Below are positions 33,896 through 44,069 of a DNA stretch of 64,000 nt, piece after piece (positions within the stretch are counted from its first letter, which is position 1; each line of letters begins with the position of its first letter). The DNA is taken from positions 1 to 64,000 of the forward strand of contig NW_027174137.1 of NCBI RefSeq assembly GCF_000499845.2. The letters run 5' to 3'. The stretch comes from Phaseolus vulgaris (Eukaryota > Streptophyta > Magnoliopsida > Fabales > Fabaceae). The position numbers and the translations under genes were made by a program. The notes under the pieces were generated by a model. That model did no database searches and was not told the origin of the DNA. It was given only the letters and a program-made list of their open reading frames with translations.

Positions 33896-34875
33896 TGATG
33901 GATATCCACTAGGAGAGGATTTTATTAATGAAGGAAGAGGATTTTCACCTACACATTTGAAGTTCTTCCTTCTAGTCTTCTCACAAATTAAAAGAAGTCA
34001 AAGAGAAGATCAAGCCTAAAGATAAAGAAGTCTACAAACTCTCAAATAATAGGCTTCATATTAAATATCTCTCTTTATAGTTTCTTTTAAATTGTAAATA
34101 ATATAGAATAATGTTTAGAAAGGTGCTTAGAGGGAAACATGAGACACCTCTTTTGTAAAAGCATCTTTAGGCTTTAGCTTAGCAAATTCTAGAAGCTTGG
34201 GGAGTGAGCTTAGTAAGGGGGTGTGATCTTAGGAGTTTTTTGGGTAGCTTAGGGAATAAGCTATGTAAATGACCAGCCCTTACTCCTATAAAAGGAGGGC
34301 TTAGGTCCTTCACAATTCAGATTGGAATTTTATAGTAGAGAGACTATACTCAATTTTGGAGAGAATTTTTGAGTTTTGAGTCTTCCTCTTCTTTGCCTTA
34401 TCTTGTGAGCTATGGTGAGCTTCAAGTGGTGGCACTCCATCACTTATCTTGGTTCAAGGTTCCAAGTGGCGTGAATGGCTTCTTCCAATTCTCAAAATCC
34501 AGCAAGCATCTTCTTCTATAAGGTATCTTCTTCCCTTTTCTTCAATTTTCCATTCGGTAGTTTTGATTCCTAGAGTTTACTCCTTTTTCTACCGTTTAAT
34601 TTTGTGTTTCCAGCATTGTGTTCTTAATTCTGTTTTGGTTCAGTAGCTAGCTTTTAAATTCTGTCCAGTTTTAATTCTTGTTCTTCTTTCCTTTTGTTTT
34701 GATTCAATTTGACAATACATGGACTTCCATATGAGTCTTGGTTGGTGCTTAGTTTTGGTGAGTTCTTGAATTTAGAACATTGATCCAATTCTAAAGTAAA
34801 GTGCCTTTCAAATCCAGCTCAAGTTGTTCCTAAGAATGTCAAGAATCATGTGTTCTTGTAGTTACATTCATATCA
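33896..34875 (+). repeat. E4 5' LTR
   Basis: 980 bp, TGATGGATATCC...CATATCA. TATAAAA at 34287-34293 (cctataaaagg) is a clear core promoter; transcription should start near 34320. Confidence 0.96.
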
Positions 34876-34877
34876 TG

Positions 34878-34897
34878 TGGTATCTAGAGTCTAGGCT
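34878..34897 (+). promoter_or_regulatory. E4 primer-binding site, weak initiator-Met match
   Basis: Two bases after the LTR, tggtatctagagtctagg resembles the usual TGGTATCAGAGC site for initiator tRNA-Met, with one inserted base and mismatches. Confidence 0.5.
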
Positions 34898-36225
34898 TGT
34901 TTTTGCTTAATTCTTGAGTTGTATTGCACTTCACTTTCAAGAGCTCTTTAATTCAAGTTGTTTACCATTCTGTTTTAGGATTTATTTTGAGTTTTCTTGC
35001 TGTTTTCTTTTGTTACACCATGTGTTTGTGAAAAGGACTTTAGCACTCATTGTTCATATGAGTATGGCTGCTCTTTTGGAATGGCATTCTCCTTCCTAGA
35101 GCTGACCTTAAGCTTCCTTTCACTTGTGGTTATATCTTGTTATATGTCTTTTAATTTTGTAATCATGTCAAGTTTTGTCTTAGTCATGTTATTCCATAAT
35201 TGTCATTACTTCTAGTAGTACTTTTATTGCTTTAATTGTTTCTTGCTTTGGTTTACTTTCTGTTTTTTGAGTTTATTGCTTGATCCTTTGTGCATTTTCC
35301 TTTTTAGATTTGAGTTCATGCTTGTATTTTCATTCTATACAAGTTCCTTTACACAATTTCCATTATGTCTTTGCTAGTTCATCATACTGTTTTTCATTCC
35401 TAAATAGGCTCCTCTGTTTTCTTACAAACGTGCTACTGTTTTCAATTTACTGCAATTAATTGGCTCATAGGAAATTTCTGAAAATTTGGATTTACATACT
35501 TCAAAGTGTTACAAAAGCATAGAAAAAAGAATCACTCAAAAATTCCAAGTACACAAAAAATGATAAATAAAATACGAAAAGTGTACAATACTGCCGAAAA
35601 GAATACGGTAATTGGGCAGCAATTTTGAAAAATTTATTTCTCTCAATTGGCTTACTGTTTTTACCTCATTCCAGTGCCATTTTTGAGTTAAGACATTGAA
35701 GTTTCTGTGGTTAATTTTTCACATTCCAGTTCGCTTTCAATCGGTACAGTTAAATCTGTAAACATAGCACAGTTTGCTTTTAAAAAAAAAAAATTCCAGT
35801 AGCTGTTTTCTGTTTTCTTTAATCTACTCTAGCACTTTTCTTTAGGACTCTTTTTGTGTGCCTTCTTTATTCATTGAGTTCCTTATTTTTCTTGATTGTC
35901 TTTCATTCATATTCTTTCTAGTTTGTCATACATTACTCTCTGTTTTTGGTTTAGCTTTTATTGTTTACACCTTTTTCTTGCTTGTCTTTTTGTTCTTCTT
36001 AAAGTTGTGTGGAGACTTGTTCTTAAGTAAGTTGGTTTGCTGTAACATATTTCACTTGAAGCTACTCCATTTCACAAGCAAGGCTTGGTTGAGGACAAAA
36101 TATTTTCTTGGAGTGGTTTGAGTGCTTTCTTGGGCATTTTCCAGCAACCTATATCTCACTGTTTTTAATTGTTTAACAAGTTTCTTTCACTGTTTTTGTT
36201 TGCTGTTTTTGTGTATTTTCTGCTC
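34898..36225 (+). other. E4 long T-rich untranslated leader
   Basis: About 1.3 kb with strong T bias, several homopolymer runs (for example A10 near 35783) and only short frames. No gene is recognised. Confidence 0.65.
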
Positions 36226-38676
36226 ATGGCTCATTTCTCTAGTGGAGAGTCCTCCAAACCGTGCTCACCACAAAAGGCAGCCCTTTATGAAGACTTAAAG
36301 AATGCCAAGCAATCCAATGCTCACTATCTTGAGGTGATAAGGAAGATGGAAGCACGGCTCCAAAGTTTGGAGTTAAACCGAGAAGAAATGCATCAAAACC
36401 GTGAGAGAAGAACTCCTCCTCCTAGTCGGCATTCTTCAAGGCACTCCCATGGTTATTATGAAGATAATCCAAGGCCAAGACATCATCACCATGAAGAGAG
36501 GCGCCAACATGTGGCTGGCCCTTGTTCTCCAAATGTAAAACTTCCTAGTTTTAGTGGTGATAGTGATCCCAATGTATACTTAGGATGGGAGGCTAAGGTT
36601 GACCAAATTTTTGATGTAAATGGGGTTAGGGATGAGCATAGGGTTAAGTTAGCTTCTTTAGAATTTTTGGACTATGCCATGCAATGGTGGCATCAATACC
36701 TCATGGACATTGACCTACACAAGAGGCCGCCCGTGGTCTCTTGGAACGATTTGAAAGCATGTTTACGCGCTAGATTCGTACCCCCACACTTTAGGAAAGA
36801 CCTAATGTTGAAACTCCAACGGTTTCATCAAGGCACGCTAAGTGTGGATGATTACTTTAAACAACTAGACACGCTTTTAATTCGACTTAATATGGATGAG
36901 AGTGAGGAAGCTAAGATAGCTAGGTTTGTGAGTGGCCTTCGAAGGGACATTCAAGACGTGGTAGAGTTACAAGAATATTCTTCTTTGGAAAATGTGGTGC
37001 ACCTTGCTAGCAAAATTGAAAATCAACTTGCAAGGAAAAATGCTTTCAAAAATTCTTCTAAGGATAACTACTACCACTCTTCTTGGAAAAATAAAAATAA
37101 CTCTTTTTCAAATATCCCTTCTAAGGACTCTACTTTCAAACCTAGAGAGTCTAAGCCTTCCACTTCCAATTCTAGGCCTAAATCACCACCTAAATCGTCT
37201 AGTAAGAAGTGTTTTAAATGCTTAAGCTATGGACATATTGCTTCTAATTGCCCTTCTAAACGAGCTATGTATATGCATGATGGGGTAGATAGTAGTGAGC
37301 ATGGGTCCGAATCTTCTAGACATTCCTCACCTTCTAGATCCCCAAGTGAGAGTGAAAGTGAAAGCCCACATGAGGGTGACCTATTAGTAATAAGACGCAT
37401 GCTTGGACAAGTTTTAAAACCTTTTGATGAAACTCAAAGAGAAAATATTTTTCATTCAAGGTGTCTTATTAGTGATAGAGTATGCTCTTTGATTGTGGAT
37501 GGGGGGAGTTGTGCGAATGTGGCAAGCACAAGAGTGGTAGACAAACTTGGATTGCCTACCATCTCTCATGCCAAGCCCTACAAGTTACAATGGTTGAGTG
37601 AGGTGGGTGAGATAGTTGTTAACAAGCAAGTCCTCATTACATTTTCTATTGGTAAATATAAAGATGAGGTCTTGTGTGATGTTGTCCCAATGGAAGCCAC
37701 ACATATTCTTTTAGGTAGGCCATGGCAATTTGATAGAAAAGTTTTTCATGATGGCTTTACCAACAAAATGTCTTTTCACTTCCATGGACACAAAGTCACT
37801 CTTAAGTCTCTCTCTCCAAAGGAAGTACATGAGGACCAAGTTAAAATGAGAGAAAAAAGAGAGAAAGAAAATGATATAAAAAATTCCAAGAGAAGCCTTC
37901 TCATGTCCACACAACAAGTTAAAAGGGTAATAGTTACTCAAAAGCCTATTTTTTTAGCTATTCCTAGGACTATTGACTGTGAGTCGGCTAAGGATAGTCC
38001 CACATGTTTGGACAATTTGGTAAAGGACTGTGAAGATGTGATTCAAGATCCTCCTAAAGGCTTACCACCTTTAAGAGGGATTGAACACCAAATAGACTTA
38101 ATGCCCAGGGTTTCTTTACCACATCGTTTAGCATATAGGACCAATCCCAAAGAAACTCAAAAAGAAAATGAAAAGGAAATTGAAGTACATGATAAACCGA
38201 GTCTTAATACCTTCTCAACTCAATCACTTTTGTTGACTCGTGCTACGCCTACAAGGTCTTCTTCTTCTTTGTCATTTTCATTACCTAAGGTTCCTACTTC
38301 CACACCATATTGGATAAAGAATGTTAAGGATGATTTTTTCATATTTCCTATTTTACCAAATAATATCATTCCTAAACAATCTTTTCCAACATGGTCTGTG
38401 TATAGACCATCTTTTTCTGAACTCCCAACATTTCAAAGTGATAAGTCATGTTTGCCCATTTCTTCTTGTCTTCTCTTATATAATAGCAAACTGACTTTGT
38501 TTTATGCAGGAGTACTGAATTCGTGGACGAATTCTCTCCAACTCGGGGAGTATGATGGATATCCACTAGGAGAGGATTTTATTAATGAAGGAAGAGGATT
38601 TTCACCTACACATTTGAAGTTCTTCCTTCTAGTCTTCTCACAAATTAAAAGAAGTCAAAGAGAAGATCAAGCCTAA
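36226..38676 (+). CDS. E4 gag-protease with a truncated RT start
   Basis: Open frame of 816 residues; start taken at MAHFSSGESS because the 19 residues from the earlier Met are a hydrophobic readthrough of the T-rich leader. Coiled-coil-like N-terminus (~20-60), His/Arg-rich stretch, capsid ~100-280 (LPSFSGDSDPNVYLGWEAKV, MQWWHQYL, LKLQRFHQGTLSVDDYF), CCHC knuckle CFKCLSYGHIASNC ~345, Ser-rich linker, protease with LIVDGGSCANVAST and HILLGRPWQFDRK, then [15 protein letters not shown] and YRTNPKETQ, where RT sequence ends. The last ~150 residues are unrelated and run through the polypurine tract into the 3' LTR. The protease site reads DGGS, a variant common in plant gypsy elements. Confidence 0.88.
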   Translation: MAHFSSGESSKPCSPQKAALYEDLKNAKQSNAHYLEVIRKMEARLQSLELNREEMHQNRERRTPPPSRHSSRHSHGYYEDNPRPRHHHHEERRQHVAGPCSPNVKLPSFSGDSDPNVYLGWEAKVDQIFDVNGVRDEHRVKLASLEFLDYAMQWWHQYLMDIDLHKRPPVVSWNDLKACLRARFVPPHFRKDLMLKLQRFHQGTLSVDDYFKQLDTLLIRLNMDESEEAKIARFVSGLRRDIQDVVELQEYSSLENVVHLASKIENQLARKNAFKNSSKDNYYHSSWKNKNNSFSNIPSKDSTFKPRESKPSTSNSRPKSPPKSSSKKCFKCLSYGHIASNCPSKRAMYMHDGVDSSEHGSESSRHSSPSRSPSESESESPHEGDLLVIRRMLGQVLKPFDETQRENIFHSRCLISDRVCSLIVDGGSCANVASTRVVDKLGLPTISHAKPYKLQWLSEVGEIVVNKQVLITFSIGKYKDEVLCDVVPMEATHILLGRPWQFDRKVFHDGFTNKMSFHFHGHKVTLKSLSPKEVHEDQVKMREKREKENDIKNSKRSLLMSTQQVKRVIVTQKPIFLAIPRTIDCESAKDSPTCLDNLVKDCEDVIQDPPKGLPPLRGIEHQIDLMPRVSLPHRLAYRTNPKETQKENEKEIEVHDKPSLNTFSTQSLLLTRATPTRSSSSLSFSLPKVPTSTPYWIKNVKDDFFIFPILPNNIIPKQSFPTWSVYRPSFSELPTFQSDKSCLPISSCLLLYNSKLTLFYAGVLNSWTNSLQLGEYDGYPLGEDFINEGRGFSPTHLKFFLLVFSQIKRSQREDQA
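38540..38552 (+). promoter_or_regulatory. E4 polypurine tract
   Basis: aactcggggagta directly before the 3' LTR TGATGG. It is translated as part of the open frame. Confidence 0.7.
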
Positions 38677-39532
38677 AGATAAAGAAGTCTACAAACTCTC
38701 AAATAATAGGCTTCATATTAAATATCTCTCTTTATAGTTTCTTTTAAATTGTAAATAATATAGAATAATGTTTAGAAAGGTGCTTAGAGGGAAACATGAG
38801 ACACCTCTTTTGTAAAAGCATCTTTAGGCTTTAGCTTAGCAAATTCTAGAAGCTTGGGGAGTGAGCTTAGTAAGGGGGTGTGATCTTAGGAGTTTTTTGG
38901 GTAGCTTAGGGAATAAGCTATGTAAATGACCAGCCCTTACTCCTATAAAAGGAGGGCTTAGGTCCTTCACAATTCAGATTGGAATTTTATAGTAGAGAGA
39001 CTATACTCAATTTTGGAGAGAATTTGTGAGTTTTGAGTCTTCCTCTTCTTTGCCTTATCTTGTGAGCTATGGTGAACTTCAAGTGGTGGCACTCCATCAC
39101 TTATCTTGGTTCAAGGTTCCAAGTGGCGTGAATGGCTTCTTCCAATTCTCAAAATCCAGCAAGCATCTTCTTCTATAAGTGTTCTTCTTCCCTTTTCTTC
39201 AATTTTCCATTCGGTAGTTTTGATTCCTAGAGTTTACTCCTTTTTCTACCGTTTAATTTTGTGTTTCCAGCATTGTGTTCTTAATTCTGTTTTGGTTCAG
39301 TAGCTAGCTTTTAAATTCTGTCCAGTTTTAATTCTTGTTCTTCTTTCCTTTTGTTTTGATTCAATTTGACAATACATGGACTTCCATATGAGTCTTGGTT
39401 GGTGCTTAGTTTTGGTGAGTTCTTGAATTTAGAACATTGATCCAATTCTAAAGTAAAGTGCCTTTCAAATCCAGCTCAAGTTGTTCCTAAGAATGTCAAG
39501 AATCATGTGTTCTTGTAGTTACATTCATATCA
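38553..39532 (+). repeat. E4 3' LTR
   Basis: 980 bp, near-identical to 33896-34875; three of the about five differences are adjacent (ataagtgttc for ataaggtatc). TATAAAA at 38944-38950. Confidence 0.96.
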
Positions 39533-39537
39533 GTCGG

Positions 39538-40333
39538 GGGGCTCGTGTAGTCGCCAGTCCTTAAGTTGGCGTGCTCCGACCTCTAGCATACCTAAACCGG
39601 TGGTCACCGGGTTTGATATGAAGTCGCCGGATGCGAACCTAGACGATCTAGTGGTTAGAGATCGCCGAAACAAGGACATCGCCAAAGTTGAGATCGTCAG
39701 ATAGTCATTTCCTAGCTAGCCAGAGGTTGAGGTTGGGAAACAGCTTACCTGAACATACACGGTGAAGCAAGTGAAGTAGATCATGAAGGCGGCCGGCGAG
39801 ACCACAGGGAAGGTGTGTATGAAGGCACCCGAACTCGCCACGCAGAAGGGATCACGCTCCAAGGCAGCTATGTGCTGAGTTGTTTCACGCGTAAGTAACT
39901 TAGCCAAAAGCCTGAAGAATGAGAAGTGGCGCCCAAGTCAAGGATGCTCCAGATGGTGACACGTGTACAGCTGGATGCGAGCCACGTGTCCAGATGTGTA
40001 ACTGTCAGGAGAGAGAAAGTGCACAGGTATATAAGAGATTCTAACGAACTTCTGAGGTACGCACGTTTAGATTACTTCTTTACGCTTGCGAGAGTTTGAG
40101 TACGCTGAGAGAGAATTTTGCACGGTTCCTTAGAGTTCTTGAGTTTTCTCTTAGTATTTGGTGGTTCAGTCGCTGACTTAGGCGTCGGAGCGTGATCGGC
40201 CGCAGCGGCGCCGTTCTGTCTTTTGCAGGTTCTTGAGGTGAATCACGGTGAAGGACGGAGGTTAACACGGCGCAGAAGTCGATCCAGGTTTGACGAGGCA
40301 AGGCTCCATCGTCTTGGTCAACAGGCAGGATCA
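39538..40333 (+). repeat. E5 5' LTR, second part (after E4)
   Basis: Continues ggggctcgtgtagtcgcc through to GGCAGGATCA. Contains two G-boxes (CACGTG 39960-39965 and 39983-39988), TATATAA at 40028-40034, and the U5 end against the primer site. Confidence 0.95.
39960..40034 (+). promoter_or_regulatory. E5 LTR core promoter: paired G-boxes and TATA box
   Basis: CACGTG at 39960 and 39983, TATATAA at 40028-40034. Same spacing as in E1, E2 and E7. In the 3' LTR the second G-box has decayed to CACATG (51067-51072). Confidence 0.65.
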
Positions 40334-40336
40334 TCA

Positions 40337-40353
40337 GGCGCCCACCGTGGGGC
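40337..40353 (+). promoter_or_regulatory. E5 primer-binding site (tRNA-Lys type)
   Basis: GGCGCCCACCGTGGGGC, three bases (tca) after the LTR end. Confidence 0.82.
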
Positions 40354-40750
40354 CGTGTAAAACCTGTCCCCATCCACAGCGTGAGTTCTTGGAAGTTTCT
40401 GCAGTTTTGTTTGGTTGTGTGCTGGGCCAACCATTTTCCGCTGTTTATCTAAGTTTTGTTCGGTAGTTTTGTGTTTTCCACCGTTCGTTTGAGTTCTTGT
40501 TCGGTGAGGTGAGGTTTTTCGCTGCTTACGCAACTTTTAATCGGTGAAGATCTAAGTTTCGCCGTTCGTTCGGATTTTCGTGAAAGAAGCGGTGATTTGT
40601 GGTGGAGTTGTGAGTTTCTGTGAAGGTTCGCTGTTGAGGTTGTGTTCTTGAAGTTCTTTGGAGTTTGCGAAGCTCAGACCGATTGATTGCTGGATCGATC
40701 GTTGCTGAAGGAGATGCTGTTCGTCGTTCATTGTGATCTGTTAAGTTTTC
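40354..40750 (+). other. E5 untranslated leader
   Basis: No coding frame; similar to the E7 leader at 55015-55404. Confidence 0.6.
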
Positions 40751-41737
40751 ATGAGAAAGATGAGAAACAACTGTTCAAGTCCAGTTGTGCCAGTTGCTGC
40801 TGAAGGCGCCATGACTATGGCGCAAATGGCGAAGATCATGCGTTCGCTGCATGGGAATGTGGATGCCTCGCGCATAGAGCAGGCAAAGATGCATGAGGAC
40901 CTGGTCGCCTCTCGGGCCAGGAATGAAGAGCTCAGCAAGGTAACTGAGGAATTGCGCCAAGCTCTCCAGGAGCAGAGAGGGCGCCCAGTCGTTGAAGAGG
41001 TCGCGCCGTCGTCGCCACCTCGCGTTTTCCCCATGCCTTTTGCGCAGGCGATTACGGACACGCCTATCCCTACGAGTGTGGTACCCGTGAAGGCTGTTTT
41101 TACCGGCGTGGAGGATCCTGAGGCGCATCTCACCACGTTCCACACGCAAATGATGCTGTCAGGAGGATCGGATGTTGTGTATTGCAAGATGTTTGTGAGC
41201 ACGCTCCAGGGAACAGCACTGGAATGGTTTGTGAGCCTGCCTACAGGTCACATAACCAATTTCCAGCAGTTTTCAAAGCTTTTCGTCGAGCAGTACATAG
41301 TGAACAAGGCACCCCCTAGGGTGTCTTATGATCTGTTCGACATAAGGCAGTACCAAGGAGAGTCCGTGAGGGACTACTTGAATCGTTTTGGAGCGCAGAT
41401 GGTCCGCTCGCCGGCCAAAGATGAAGAGATGTTGGTCTACGCCTTCAAAAAGGGCGTGCTGCCGGGACCTTTCTGCGAGGCGCTGATCAGGGCTCACCCC
41501 GCCACGTTTGCTGAAGTTAGGCGACTTGCGGTGGCCCACATCGCCGATGAAAGTGAGGTCGCCGAGAAAAGAGGGAGCGTGGCCCCCGCTAGGCCACGTG
41601 CCCAGACCAGGATCCAGCCGCAAAGGGTGCTGGAGACAGCGGCGGCCAGGAGGGATCAAAGGACTCGCCATTCGTATGATCCAAGGAAGAACAAGGGCAG
41701 GGGCCCAGGGCGCCCTCAACTGGAACGTCGGGAATAA
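40751..41737 (+). pseudogene. E5 gag, capsid part
   Basis: Starts MRKMRNNCSS and covers the coiled coil, the whole capsid domain (FTGVEDPEAHLTTFHTQMM, ITNFQQFSKLFVEQYIV, RDYLNRFGAQM) and the Arg-rich stretch. It stops at TAA 41735-41737, where relatives have a Tyr codon before NRPPKHKF. The knuckle and protease are in other pieces downstream. Confidence 0.92.
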
Positions 41738-42024
41738 AATCGCCTGCCGAAGCATAAGTTTGTCATGGGGTTTAGGGTTTAGGCATTCCCAATATAGCAG
41801 CCAGGATTAAGGCACCCGAGAAGGTCGGCGACAAGGTGCTGGGACCAAAGCCAGACGCCTGGTGCGAATTCCACCAGGGCTTTGGCTACACTGTGGACTC
41901 ATGTTTGGCTTCAGGATACCAGCTCAATTACCTGGTCAAGAGTGGGTTCCTAAACGATTACTTGCTTGACAGAAGAACGGGGGGCGCGTCGAGCTCCCAA
42001 CCAGCAAGTGGTGAGGCTCAGTAA
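41738..42024 (+). pseudogene. E5 gag C-terminal part with telomere-like scar
   Basis: After the stop the gag sequence continues (KHKFVMG), then 14 bases at 41770-41783 replace 18 bases found in E7, a net loss of 4 that shifts the frame. The new frame carries PNIAARIKAPEKVGDKVLGPK and the knuckle CEFHQGFGYTVDSC, and stops at TAA 42022-42024 (CAA in relatives). Confidence 0.85.
41767..41783 (+). repeat. Interstitial telomere-like repeat (two TTTAGGG units)
   Basis: ggggtttagggtttagg lies where E7 and E2 have unrelated gag codons. It equals about two units of the plant telomere repeat. Confidence 0.75.
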
Positions 42025-43206
42025 CACGAGATGCCTACTCACGGGGAGATCCACACCATTGCAGGAGGTTTCTCGGGTGGTGGATGCACCGCGTCACAGA
42101 GGAAGAAGTATGCGAGGTCTGTGATGACGGTGGACATGTTCGAGGACCACTCACCAGACGTGGACATCACGTTCACAAGGGAAGATCTCGGAGACGTTGT
42201 GCCTCATGACAACGATCCCATAGTCATCTCGCTTGTTACGGCGGGAAAGAAGGTCCACAGGGTTCTGGTGGACCAAGGAAGCTCGGCAGATGTGATGTTC
42301 TGGCCGACTTTCACACAGTTGCAGTTGCCCCTTGACCAGCTGAGGCCCTATGGAGGGTGTTTGTACGGTTTCGCTGGCGATCAGGTGGAGGACAGGGGGT
42401 ATATAGAATTAAGAACTACATTCACGGATGAGGCGGGCTCGAGGACGGAGAAAATCAAGTACCTCGTCGTGAATGCTCCCTCAGCATATAACATTCTGTT
42501 GGGAAGGCCAACACGCAACAGAATAGGAGCTGTGCCTTCAACCATGCACATGAAGGTGAAGTTGCCATCAATGGAAAGGGTGGTGATCACCATCAAATCT
42601 GACCAGAAGGAAGTGAAGAAGTGCTATGAGAATAGCCTGAAAAGCAAGAGGTCAGTGAGTTACATCATAACGACGCCGCCTCCCGGTGTGAAGCCCAAGC
42701 CAGCAGAGTGGCGAGTTGTTGGTGCGGCGATGGAGGTAGCCGCCGGAGGTGACGTCACCATGAGGGATACTGAGGCTGAGGTAGAGAACGCTGAGCGGGA
42801 AGAAGAGGCGAGGAATCGCCCAGAGGAAGCGAGGGAGCTGGGAATCGCCAGGGAAGCTAGACCCAAACTCGTTGAGGAATGGCTCGAAAGGGAGATCGGG
42901 GTAAAGGTCTTCAAGTTGGGAAGATCCTTGAAGGCTGAGCTCCAAGACCAGATTGCCAAGGTGATAGAGCGGCATCTGGATGCTTTCGCATGGTCTGCTT
43001 CAGACATGCCAGGAATTGACCCCGACTTCTTGTGCCACCATCTAGCAATGGACAACCAGGTCAGACCAGTGCGACAGAGAAGAAAGAAGTTCAATGAGGA
43101 GAGAAGGCAGGCGATCAGGGATGAAACCCATAAGCTCCTCGCTGCAGGCCATATCAGGGAAGTCCAGTACCCTGAGTGGCTGGCCAATGTCGTGCGGGTG
43201 AAGAAA
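42025..43206 (+). pseudogene. E5 protease and RT N-terminus
   Basis: Same frame as the previous piece after the TAA. Protease motifs HRVLVDQGSSADVMFWP and YNILLGRPTRN; then the protease-RT linker and the RT start RRKKFNEERRQAIRDE, EVQYPEWLANVV. At about 43206 some 25 bases present in E7 (coding SNGKWRMCV) are missing, which removes an RT motif and shifts the frame. Confidence 0.9.
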
Positions 43207-44069
43207 AGGATTTCACTGACCTGAACAAGGCTTGCCCAAAGGATTCGTATCCTCTGCCAAGCATAGACGCCCTGGTGGACAGTGCTGCAGGGTGTAAGTT
43301 GTTGAGTTTCCTGGACGCCTTCTCGGGGTACAACCAGATAAAGATGCATCCCATGGATGAAGAGAAGACCGCCTTCATGACCGAGAGATCGTGCTACTGC
43401 TACAAGGTGATGCCCTTTGGGCTGAAGAACGCGGGAGCCACGTACCAGAGGTTGATGGATCGAGTACTTGCACCGATGCTGGGGAGGAATGTGCAAGCGT
43501 ACGTAGATGACATGGTCGTGACCTCGCTGGAGAAGAGCAAGCACGTCGCGGACTTGGAGGAGTTGTTCACCACAATCGCCAAGTTCAGATTGAAGCTGAA
43601 CCCCGAGAAGTGCATTTTTGGCGTGGAGGCGGGGAAATTCTTGGGATTTCTCTTAACTGAAAGAGGGATAGAAGCCAATCCTGATAAGTGTGCTGCCATC
43701 TTGGCGATGAGGAGCCCGGCTACCGTGAAGGAAGTACAGCAACTTACAGGTCGGATGGCCGCCCTGTCTCGTTTCGTATCAGCCAGCGGAGAGAAGGGCC
43801 ATCCGTACTTTCAGTGTTTAAGGCGAAACAACAAGTTTGCCTGGACGAAGGAGTGTGAAGAGGCCTTCGTCAAGCTTAAAGAGTACCTGGCGAGCCCGCC
43901 GGTTCTGTGCAAACTGTTGGTAGGGACCCCTCTCAGGTTGTATTTTGCTCTGACTGAGAGGGCGGTAAGTGCGGTGCTCGCCCAGGACCAGGACCAGGAC
44001 CAGGCTCAGAAGCCTATTTATTTCGTTAGCAAGGTGCTGCAGGGCCCGGAGGTGAGGTATCAGGCCTAG
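43207..44069 (+). pseudogene. E5 reverse transcriptase and gypsy RNase H
   Basis: Resumes at DFTDLNKACPKDSYPLPS and contains GYNQIKMHPMDEEKTAFM, MPFGLKNAGATYQRLMD and QAYVDDMVVTS, then connection and the first RNase H to RYQA. Ends at TAG 44067-44069 (a Leu codon in relatives). An extra DQ repeat (DQDQDQ) follows VLAQ. Confidence 0.92.

Larger units (their letters stand above)
33896..39532 (+). mobile_element. E4: short gag-protease LTR retrotransposon, recent, non-autonomous
   Basis: 5,637 bp with TSD gtcgg (33891-33895, 39533-39537) inside the E5 LTR. LTRs are 980 bp each (33896-34875; 38553-39532) and differ at about five positions. A long T-rich leader (34876-36225) precedes one open frame (36226-38676) encoding gag, protease and only the first ~30 residues of RT; RT core, RNase H and integrase are absent. 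This fits the reported plant class of gag-only terminal-repeat elements (TR-GAG). It must rely on enzymes from a relative; E3 has a homologous gag-protease. Confidence 0.95.

Noticed and set aside
40751..41737. E5 gag as a possible domesticated host gene
   Set aside because: It is flanked by the LTR and pol remnants of the same element and ends at a mutation-made stop inside gag; nothing suggests host use.
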